Source: Pseudomonadota bacterium
GTDB taxonomy: Bacteria; Pseudomonadota; Alphaproteobacteria; Rhizobiales; Hyphomicrobiaceae
DNA: 18,657 nucleotides
Direction of reading: 5' to 3'
NCBI GenBank assembly: GCA_023387235.1
Contig: JAEWIJ010000124.1
Span: 1 to 18,657 of the forward strand
Shown: positions 1 to 6,199 of the stretch, piece by piece
How the letters are laid out: the number at the start of each line of letters is the position of its first letter
How positions within the stretch are numbered: position 1 is the first letter of the stretch
The notes under the pieces: model-generated
Told to the model about the DNA's origin: nothing
What the model saw: the letters and a program-made list of their open reading frames with translations, nothing else
Database searches by the model: none
Position numbers and translations under genes: made by a program

Positions 1-887
1 CGCTCGATCTCCGCCTGCTCCTCCACGGCCGCAAGGCGCCGCTTCAAGGAGGGAAGCTGCGGACTGTTCGGCGCGTTGCGCATGAGCTCGTCCGCCTTGA
101 CGCGAACCTCGGCCGCTTCGAGCGCCATCGCCGAAAGCCTTTTCGACTCTGCCTTCCAGGTGAGCGTCGGATCGATGATGCGGTTCTCCTTGCGGAAGTC
201 CTCGAGCCTGACCTGGGTTGTCTCCACTTCCTTGCGCGCCTCTTCGAGCGTGGCCTCGGCGGCGGCGAGCGCGTTCCGGCGTTGAGGCGCGCCGAGCGAG
301 TTGACAACGGATTCAGCATTCCGGATCATCGCCTCGACGACGAGCCTCGCATCCTCCGGCCGGAAGGCGCGCACGGTGACGTGACTGACGCCGGATCTCT
401 TGTCGATCTCGACGTCGATCATGCGCCGCAGGTACTTGAAGAGGCGCTCGTCGGATTCCGAGCGCAGGAAACCGGGATAGCGGGACAGCACGTCGACCTC
501 GGGCCGCGCATACAGCGCCGCGATCCCAGCCTCGGCCGCAAGCTTTTGGATGGCATCGCGGGAGGTCAGGTAGGCGCGCACGACATGAGCATCCTCGATC
601 GATCTTACGACGACCGGCCGCTCGGGCCCTCCCGCGAGCTGACCGACGACCGAATTGCCCGGACTGCGCACCACGAAGCTCGCGGCGCTCTCGTAGTGAT
701 CCGATGCCACGAGGCCGAAATACAGGATGCCGAGCAGTGTCGCGACGACAATGGCAAGATCCAGCAGCCGGCGCGCGCGGCGAGCGCGCGGACGTTCCGG
801 CGCCGGCTTCTCGGCGGTCACCACCGCGCCGCCCGCCGGGATCATATGCAGGCGTTCGAAGGACGGACCTTCTGAGCCGTCAGCCAT
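1..887 (-). CDS. Capsule polysaccharide export inner-membrane protein, KpsE/CtrB/RkpR (Wzz-like) family, partial
   Basis: The reading frame is open from the ATG at 887 to the left edge, so 295 residues are visible and the C-terminus is missing. A basic cytoplasmic stretch (about residues 28-40, Arg-rich) precedes one hydrophobic segment (about 41-61). Next comes a periplasmic region with the family-typical ESAASFVVRSP stretch (66-76). From about residue 200 there is a charged helical region with FRKENRIIDP, matching the FR..NRVIDP signature of KpsE-type proteins. The family spans the periplasm between the ABC transporter and the outer-membrane channel in group 2 capsule export; a second membrane segment would be expected beyond the edge. 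The start codon has no strong Shine-Dalgarno, and an internal ATG at 845 is an alternative. The gene diverges from the methyltransferase at 1114. I am confident of the family and less so of the exact ortholog. Confidence 0.85.
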   Translation of the reverse strand, partial: MADGSEGPSFERLHMIPAGGAVVTAEKPAPERPRARRARRLLDLAIVVATLLGILYFGLVASDHYESAASFVVRSPGNSVVGQLAGGPERPVVVRSIEDAHVVRAYLTSRDAIQKLAAEAGIAALYARPEVDVLSRYPGFLRSESDERLFKYLRRMIDVEIDKRSGVSHVTVRAFRPEDARLVVEAMIRNAESVVNSLGAPQRRNALAAAEATLEEARKEVETTQVRLEDFRKENRIIDPTLTWKAESKRLSAMALEAAEVRVKADELMRNAPNSPQLPSLKRRLAAVEEQAEIE

Positions 888-957
888 GCGCGGACCCGGG
901 CCTGAATCTCATCATCATCGTCCCTGTCTACACGAGCCGCTCATCCATAAAAAGGCC

Positions 958-975
958 GCAACACGCCCGTGTTGC
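958..975. promoter_or_regulatory. 18-bp perfect palindrome in divergent intergenic region (candidate operator)
   Basis: GCAACACG and CGTGTTGC are perfect 8-bp inverted arms separated by CC. The site lies in the 226-bp spacer between the kpsE-like gene (minus, start 887) and the methyltransferase at 1114 (plus). This is the shape and placement expected of a binding site for a dimeric regulator, but no regulator gene is in the window. It is not followed by a T-tract, so it does not look like a terminator. Confidence 0.4.
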
Positions 976-999
976 CGTATAGACGAGCACCGTCTGTCA

Positions 1000-1021
1000 G
1001 GCCTTCGGGGAACCCCGGGCC
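1000..1021. repeat. GC-rich inverted repeat in the same divergent spacer
   Basis: GGCC-TT-CGGGG-AA-CCCCG-GGCC can fold on itself, apart from the two unpaired T residues and a tight centre. It has no following T-run and lies about 90 bp before the ATG at 1114. It could be a leader hairpin or a second protein site. The sequence alone cannot decide. Confidence 0.3.
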
Positions 1022-1113
1022 GAACCATCACGAAGGTTACAGAGACACGCGCGCTGGTGTAGGATTTTTCCCAGCAGCGCGTTCGCGTTTTGCGCCCGCA
1101 GAGGACCGAAATT

Positions 1114-1947
1114 ATGTCGTTTGGAGACACCAGCGAGTATTTCTTTGCATTCGACACGTGGATGCGATGGCAGGCGGCAAACCGATGGATATTCGACCGC
1201 GACGTCATCAGGCAGATGATCGCCGGAATTGCGAAAAACGGGCTGCGCGATCCGGTTTATGGCGCTATTCCACCAAGTGAGATCGAAATCTCCGGGACGA
1301 ACTATCGGGAGACGATTTCGGCCCGCGGCCTGAATTCCCGGACCCGCGCTCTCATGTCCGTGGCCGTCGACCTTGCAGGCCCGGAAAATCGTGACTTCGA
1401 TGTGTATGCCCCGGAATACACGACGCCGTTCGCCGATCGGATGAGGGAGCACTTCCCGAAATTCGTCGGCTCCGAGTACTTCGAGAATGCCGAGCAGCTC
1501 GCCCAGTATCAGAAGCAGCATCCGGACTGCGCGCATCAGGACGTGCTAGCCCTGACATACCCCGACAATTCTTTTGATCTCTACATCAGCAGCGAGGTGA
1601 TAGAGCACGTTCCATCGGTTCCGAAGACTTTGTCGGAGGCACAGCGGATCCTGCGGCCTGGCGGCTATCTGATCGCGACATTTCCGTTCTCGTATGTGCA
1701 CGAGCAGAGCCATCACAAGGCCCGCCTGACGAAAGACGGCATCGAATATCTGACCGACCCTGAATATCACGGCAATCCGATGAGCGACAAAGGCAGCCTC
1801 GTCTTCTCCATCCCCGGATGGGACATTCTGGAGACCAGCAAGGCCGCGGGTTTCAGCGATCGCGCCATCAAGTTCGTCTCCTCGACCTCGAGGGGAAGCA
1901 TGGGGGCCGAAGTCGCGGGCGTCTTCATTCTGGTGGCGAGAGCGTAG
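1114..1947 (+). CDS. Class I SAM-dependent methyltransferase-like protein with degenerate SAM motif I
   Basis: This is a 277-residue protein. The ATG at 1114 is chosen because AGAGGA lies 8 bases upstream; an in-frame TTG at 1090 has no such support. The C-terminal half has recognisable methyltransferase landmarks: SFDLYISSEVIEHVP (153-167, motif IV region) and ILRPGGYLIATFPFS (179-193, post-motif region). The usual glycine-rich motif I (VLDxGxGxG) is not visible. At the corresponding place is FDVYAPEYTTPFADRM (95-110), then FVGSEYFENAEQL. The likely role is methylation of a sugar or a glycan-bound group in this surface polysaccharide locus, but the substrate is not deducible. The gene is followed after 36 bp by a second methyltransferase and is probably co-transcribed with it. 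It is possible that it binds SAM unusually or is not active as a methyltransferase. Confidence 0.8.
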   Translation: MSFGDTSEYFFAFDTWMRWQAANRWIFDRDVIRQMIAGIAKNGLRDPVYGAIPPSEIEISGTNYRETISARGLNSRTRALMSVAVDLAGPENRDFDVYAPEYTTPFADRMREHFPKFVGSEYFENAEQLAQYQKQHPDCAHQDVLALTYPDNSFDLYISSEVIEHVPSVPKTLSEAQRILRPGGYLIATFPFSYVHEQSHHKARLTKDGIEYLTDPEYHGNPMSDKGSLVFSIPGWDILETSKAAGFSDRAIKFVSSTSRGSMGAEVAGVFILVARA

Positions 1948-1983
1948 AGCCGTGGCCGTTTGCGCGGTTCAGGAGAGAGACAA

Positions 1984-2769
1984 GTGGACAAGAAGCTTGT
2001 TGCCGATACTTCCGTACAAAATGTGCTGACGTGGTTCAGACAATTCGGACCGACCGACGAAGGTTATCTCATCGCTCATTTCGCGCGCTTCACGGAGACC
2101 GCGAAATTTGCTCTTGCGGAGAAGCAGAACACGCATCTGACCGTGCTCGATGTCGGCGCGCACTGGCTTCACAACGCGTTCTTCTACGCCAATGAAGGCC
2201 ACACGGTCATATGCCTCGAAACAGGCTCGCAGCTCGAAAGCGAGAGCGTCCAGAACGTAGCCAGGGCCATGGCGGCCGAAACGAAGAGGATCTCGCGCCT
2301 CGACAAGGCGGACGGGATAAGGGATCTCGCGACAGACAGCGTCGACCTCATCCTGCTCTGCGAGATCATCGAGCACCTCGCATTCAATCCGATCCGCATG
2401 TGGGAGCAAGTCTACAGGGTGATGAGGCCCGGCGGATCAATCATCATCACAACGCCAAATGCCTTCTATGGTCCGAAGATCGAGGAGAAGATGGCCGCCA
2501 TACGCAATCGCGTGTTCGGCATCCCGATCGAAGAGATCATCGGCTACGGCACGTTCGGCCATCACTGGAAAGAGTACAGCGTGGACGAGCTCAAGCGATA
2601 CTTCGCCATGCTGTCTCCTGATTTCCAGATCGGACGGAGCGTGACCGCGACCACCCGGGAAACGACGACGGTATTTCCCGACGAGAGCGGTGAGCAGATT
2701 TTCATAGAGGTGCGCTTGCCCGCGAAAGCGGCAGGCATCGTGGTGCAGCCGCCATGGGACGTTGATTGA
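1984..2769 (+). CDS. Class I SAM-dependent methyltransferase
   Basis: This is a 261-residue protein starting at GTG 1984, chosen because AGGAGAGA (1971-1978) lies just upstream; an in-frame TTG at 1960 would only add a poor extension. Motif I appears as LTVLDVGAHW (52-61), with one glycine where most relatives have two or three. The acidic motif II is VICLETG (75-81). Motif IV is VDLILLCEIIEHL (120-132), and MRPGGSIIITTPN (147-159) follows. This is a Methyltransf_11/23-type core with a C-terminal tail of about 60 residues of unknown role. The gene is tandem with the methyltransferase at 1114 and convergent with the minus-strand operon, leaving 24 bp between the stop codons and no clear hairpin there. 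Sugar O-methylation is the likeliest role by context; the substrate is unknown. Confidence 0.85.
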   Translation: MDKKLVADTSVQNVLTWFRQFGPTDEGYLIAHFARFTETAKFALAEKQNTHLTVLDVGAHWLHNAFFYANEGHTVICLETGSQLESESVQNVARAMAAETKRISRLDKADGIRDLATDSVDLILLCEIIEHLAFNPIRMWEQVYRVMRPGGSIIITTPNAFYGPKIEEKMAAIRNRVFGIPIEEIIGYGTFGHHWKEYSVDELKRYFAMLSPDFQIGRSVTATTRETTTVFPDESGEQIFIEVRLPAKAAGIVVQPPWDVD

Positions 2770-2793
2770 TCTCGCGGCTTATATCCGGGCGGC

Positions 2794-3696
2794 TTATGAT
2801 GATTGGCGCGCCAGCGCCGCGGCAAAAGTATCGGCGCGAGCCGACTCGAGGAAGCATCGCGCGCTTTCGCTGCCGATCACCTGAAACAGCTTGCCGTACT
2901 TGCAGCGGTTCAAGAGCTCGGTGTTTGCCGCAACCGGATGCCAAAGGCGGTTCATCAGCGCTTCGCCGTCATCGACCCCGCCTGCTTTGTACTCCGCCAG
3001 GAAGCCCCAGGCGCGGCCGGGAAAGGGATGGATCGTGAAGCCGGCCTCGGCAAAGAGCGCGGCGGCTCCAGGCACCGAATAGGAAACGACGTGGCCTCTG
3101 GCGAACGGGTCCAGATAGCCCGGATCCTGCTGGATGACATAAACGGGCTGACCCGAATTGAAGTAGTAGAGCGCCCCTGCGTTCGATCTCAACGCGAGCT
3201 GAGCCAGCATCTCGCGCAATGTCGCCGGAAACAGATGCTCGATGACCTCGATGCAAACGCCCGCATCAAAACGGCCGTCCAGATCCGAGATGTACCCGAC
3301 CTTGTAGTTCGGATGCGCGCTGCGGAACGACGCGGGAGGCGGGAACGGCTCGTTGCCGTGGAAGACATCCTGGATCTCCGGCAGAAGCTCGGAGAGAGCA
3401 TCGAGAAGCGAGCCGCCGCCGGAGCTGATGTCGAGAAAGCGTGTGATCGGTATCCGGCACATGGCGAACACTTCCGCGACGCGTGCGATCGTCCCTCCAT
3501 ATGAACGATCGCGGGCGTTCGCGATCTCGATCGACCAGTAGCTGTCGTCGTACGCGCGCGGCTTTGCCCTCTGATAGGCGACCCGATCAGCGCAGATTGA
3601 TCCGCAGTCCTCGCAGATGTCGTACCGGAGGCCGTCCACCTCCCTGAACGTCTCCAGCTCTCCGGCTTTGCAGATCTCACACGTCGCCACGGTCAT
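2794..3696 (-). CDS. Class I SAM-dependent methyltransferase with N-terminal Cys4 (zinc-ribbon-like) motif
   Basis: This is a 300-residue protein. The N-terminus carries two CxxC pairs (Cys6/Cys9 and Cys28/Cys31, plus Cys35) that look like a small zinc ribbon, as in several sugar methyltransferases. Motif I is RFLDISSGGGSLLDAL (86-101), followed by GVCIEVIEHLFP (146-157, motif IV region). The frame stays open for 162 codons upstream, into the neighbouring hddC-gmhB gene. That extension is low-complexity out-of-frame translation, so the ATG at 3696, directly before the Cys motif, is taken as the start. The Shine-Dalgarno is weak. The gene is the last of the minus-strand series, 65 bp after hddC-gmhB. 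A role in modifying a nucleotide-linked or glycan-bound heptose is plausible by context but not shown. C-methylation versus O-methylation cannot be told apart here. Confidence 0.82.
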   Translation of the reverse strand: MTVATCEICKAGELETFREVDGLRYDICEDCGSICADRVAYQRAKPRAYDDSYWSIEIANARDRSYGGTIARVAEVFAMCRIPITRFLDISSGGGSLLDALSELLPEIQDVFHGNEPFPPPASFRSAHPNYKVGYISDLDGRFDAGVCIEVIEHLFPATLREMLAQLALRSNAGALYYFNSGQPVYVIQQDPGYLDPFARGHVVSYSVPGAAALFAEAGFTIHPFPGRAWGFLAEYKAGGVDDGEALMNRLWHPVAANTELLNRCKYGKLFQVIGSESARCFLESARADTFAAALARQSS

Positions 3697-3761
3697 CGGC
3701 AGTGATCCGTATCCATATTGGTCATCGGCTTTCGAAGGCCCGTCGAGCGCCGCATGAGGCC

Positions 3762-4964
3762 TCAAACGATCCCCGCCTGCCGGATGAACTGATCGAGATT
3801 TCCCCCCGGGAACAGATGCCCGTCGATCCCTGCGGCACGGCCGGCGTCGAGATCGCTCTGCTTGTCCCCGATGATACAGCTCTTCTGCGCGTCGATCTTC
3901 CAGCAGCGCATGAGATCGAGGAGCATTCCCGGCTCCGGCTTTCGCCAGTCGCTCACCCTTCGATAGACCTCCACGCTGCCTTCCGGATGGGTCGGACAGT
4001 AGCGGATGTCGTCGATATGCGCACCGGCGCGACGCAGCTCCGCCCGCATGTGATCGTGAAGCTGGCCCACGTCCGCTTCCGTATAGTATCCGCGCGCGAC
4101 GCCCGCCTGATTGGTCACGACAAAAACGAGATATCCGGCATCGTTGAAGCGTCGCACCGCATCCGGCGCGCCGTCGATCCATCGGACCCTCTCGATCTGT
4201 CCGACGTAACCGTCATCATGATTGAGAACGCCATCCCGGTCCAGGAACACCGCCGGCCGCTTCAGCCGCGCCGGCACCTCCGTTTGCGCGCGCTCGTAGC
4301 TCGCCGGCAAACCGATATCGATGAAGTAACCGTTCCTGACGACCGCAGCCACCCGGCCGGCGTGCGCGAGCTTCGGCAGCACGTCACTCTCGAGCGAGCA
4401 CGCCGGCGCCAGAAGATCGAGCATCGAGCGCCGCACCGCATAGACGCCGGCATTGACGAGGCCGGGACCGGGCGCCGCAGGTCGCTCGAGGAATTCCCGC
4501 ACACGCCCATCGACGATGGAAGCGACGCCCGAATGGCTCGCATCGTCGAGATGCCGCAAGGTGAGCGCGACATCCCAGTCCGTGTCGCCGAGAAGCGGGA
4601 CCAGCGACAGCAAGTTCGTATCGAACCACGAGTCGCCATTGAGCAGTAGGAACGCCGCCTCGGCCAGATGCCGCGCGTGGAACAGCGCACCGCCAGTTCC
4701 GGCCCGCATCGGCTCGACGGCGACATCCACACGCAGTCCGAACCGGCGCACGGCCTCACTTCCGGCCGCATAGGTCTTGATCTGCTCGGCTTCGAAGCCT
4801 GCCAGGAGAACCACGTGCTTGAAACCATGCCGGCCGAGCTCGGCAAACTGCACCTCGAGAAACGGCGCCCCGCCAACCGGCAGGAGCGGCTTGGGCGTCG
4901 ATGCCGTCAGAGCGCCGAGGCGCGTGCCGAGACCGCCGCACAAGATCATAGCCTGGGTCAGCAT
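3762..4964 (-). CDS. Bifunctional D-glycero-alpha-D-manno-heptose-1-phosphate guanylyltransferase / heptose-1,7-bisphosphate 7-phosphatase (HddC-GmhB fusion)
   Basis: This is a 400-residue fusion. Residues 1-230 are a sugar-phosphate nucleotidyltransferase of the HddC/WcbM type: ILCGGLGTRL (7-16), STPKPLLPVGG (22-32), LLNGDSWFD (107-115, metal-binding Asp111), LVNAGVYAV (169-177) and FIDIGLPASY (214-223). Residues 236-400 are a HAD-IIIA phosphatase like GmhB: FLDRDGVLNHDDGYV (240-254; nucleophile Asp242 and acid/base Asp244), VVTNQAGVARG (282-292), RKPEPGM (341-347) and IIGDKQSDLDAG (364-375). Together they would dephosphorylate heptose 1,7-bisphosphate and transfer GMP to heptose 1-phosphate. 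The two reactions are consecutive, and the domain order is the reverse of the reaction order. The zinc-binding loop typical of GmhB is altered (Cys323 kept, then Thr325, Ser338, Trp340). The start ATG has GGAGAGG just upstream, and the gene follows hddA by 22 bp. GDP rather than ADP specificity is inferred from the HddA partner. Confidence 0.9.
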   Translation of the reverse strand: MLTQAMILCGGLGTRLGALTASTPKPLLPVGGAPFLEVQFAELGRHGFKHVVLLAGFEAEQIKTYAAGSEAVRRFGLRVDVAVEPMRAGTGGALFHARHLAEAAFLLLNGDSWFDTNLLSLVPLLGDTDWDVALTLRHLDDASHSGVASIVDGRVREFLERPAAPGPGLVNAGVYAVRRSMLDLLAPACSLESDVLPKLAHAGRVAAVVRNGYFIDIGLPASYERAQTEVPARLKRPAVFLDRDGVLNHDDGYVGQIERVRWIDGAPDAVRRFNDAGYLVFVVTNQAGVARGYYTEADVGQLHDHMRAELRRAGAHIDDIRYCPTHPEGSVEVYRRVSDWRKPEPGMLLDLMRCWKIDAQKSCIIGDKQSDLDAGRAAGIDGHLFPGGNLDQFIRQAGIV

Positions 4965-4986
4965 GAACCTCTCCAGCGCGATCCAC

Positions 4987-6045
4987 TCAGGTACGACTGC
5001 GCCAGGTCTCGCATCCCGTCTCCGTCAGCTTCACCGGCCCCGCCGCAGCGCCGGCCTGCCCCAGCACCTCGATCAGCTCGAGGCGATCCTCGGGCTTGCA
5101 GACGAGCATCATGAAGCCGCCGCCGCCTGCGCCGGAAACCTTCCCGCCGAGTGCCCCGTGCGAGCAAGCCAGCATGTAGAGCTCGTCGATGAACGAATTG
5201 GAGACGCCGGTCGCTGTCCGCTTCTTCGCGAGCCATGAATGATTGAGAAGCTCGGCCATCTGCAGGATCTGGCCCGTCAGCAAAAGCCGCTTCATCTCGC
5301 CCGCGTCGGCCTTGAGCTGATGGAGCGCCTCCAGCGCTTCGGTCGATTTCGCCACCATCTCAGCGGTCTGGCGGCTGATGATATCGGCGGAGCTTCGCGA
5401 CTGGCCGGAGAATGCGATCACGAGCGATGTCTCGAGCTCCGAGCGGACCCAGTTCGGCACGCGCAGCGGATTGACGACGACACGACTGTTGGTCAGGAAC
5501 TCGATGTAGTTCATGCCGCCAAAGGCCGCTGCATACTGGTCCTGCTTGCCGCCGGCGAGCTTCAGGTCTGACCGCTCGATGTCGACGGCGAGATTGGCGA
5601 CCTCATAGGGACCGAGCGGCGCATCGAGCAACGTGCGGAACGCGTCGACCAAGGCGACGACGAGGGCCGATGAAGCCCCCAATCCCGAACCCATGGGCGC
5701 ATCGACAGTGGTCGTGACCGTCAGCGGTATCGGACGGCCGTCATTGTAGTCGCGGATCATGCGCTGATAGACGCCGCGATGCAGGTCGAGCAGGGAACGG
5801 CTGACGCCGGCCGGTCCCTCGAACACCTCCCGTTTGCGCAGATCCTTGGCCTCGAACACGAGCATACCATCGTCCCGCGGCGCCAGGAACGCGTAGGCGT
5901 AGCGATCGATGGTGCAATTGAGAACCGCACCGCCGAAATCTTCCGAATAGGGCGACAGATCCGTTCCGCCGCCGGCAAGCCCGAGCCGCAGCGGAGCGCG
6001 CGCGCGGATGGTCGACGAAAATGGCAACCCACCCCTGTCAATCAT
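4987..6045 (-). CDS. hddA: D-glycero-alpha-D-manno-heptose-7-phosphate kinase (HddA/WcbL, GHMP family)
   Basis: This is a 352-residue GHMP-superfamily kinase, the usual length for HddA. It would phosphorylate D-glycero-D-manno-heptose 7-phosphate at C1 to give the alpha-1,7-bisphosphate. The N-terminus has the HddA-like signature IRARAPLRLGLAGGGTDLSP (13-32). The ATP-binding GHMP loop is APMGSGLGASSAL (116-128), and the C-terminal GHMP motif KVSGAGGGGFMML is present. The frame is open further upstream to 6165, but that stretch is poor sequence. The ATG at 6045 puts the N-terminus where family members begin and has GGAG about 10 bases upstream. hddA sits between the giant glycosyltransferase gene (154-bp gap) and hddC-gmhB (22-bp gap). 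Presence of HddA rather than HldE points to the alpha-anomer GDP-heptose route used for capsules and S-layer glycans, not LPS-core ADP-heptose. Confidence 0.92.
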   Translation of the reverse strand: MIDRGGLPFSSTIRARAPLRLGLAGGGTDLSPYSEDFGGAVLNCTIDRYAYAFLAPRDDGMLVFEAKDLRKREVFEGPAGVSRSLLDLHRGVYQRMIRDYNDGRPIPLTVTTTVDAPMGSGLGASSALVVALVDAFRTLLDAPLGPYEVANLAVDIERSDLKLAGGKQDQYAAAFGGMNYIEFLTNSRVVVNPLRVPNWVRSELETSLVIAFSGQSRSSADIISRQTAEMVAKSTEALEALHQLKADAGEMKRLLLTGQILQMAELLNHSWLAKKRTATGVSNSFIDELYMLACSHGALGGKVSGAGGGGFMMLVCKPEDRLELIEVLGQAGAAAGPVKLTETGCETWRSRT

Positions 6046-6199
6046 GGCACCGCGCTCCGCTGCTCGCTGTTGCATCGCTGAGAATCCGGCCGAAGGTCCC
6101 GAAGCCTTTTGAACACAATACTCGGAAGAGACGGCGATCCCAGGCCAAGCGGCCCGCCATCGCACTGTCGACTCTCAAAAATCCAGAACCCGCTGTCGA

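Noticed and set aside
282..875. A 197-codon plus-strand open frame at the left edge
   Set aside because: It is antisense to the KpsE-like gene, which has a membrane segment and the family signature FRKENRIIDP on the minus strand.
1036..1065. Promoter before the methyltransferase at 1114 (GTTACA, 18 bp, TAGGAT)
   Set aside because: Both hexamers match only four of six consensus positions. This is too weak to list as a feature in GC-rich DNA.
2770..2793. Bidirectional terminator between convergent methyltransferase genes
   Set aside because: The 24-bp gap has no convincing hairpin or T/A tracts.
3697..4182. 162-codon upstream extension of the Cys-motif methyltransferase
   Set aside because: It overlaps the HddC-GmhB coding sequence in another frame, and its translation is low-complexity Arg/Gly/Ser. 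The family-like protein starts at ATG 3696.
3702..4649. A 315-codon plus-strand open frame over hddC-gmhB
   Set aside because: It is antisense to a gene with all nucleotidyltransferase and HAD motifs and has no motif of its own.
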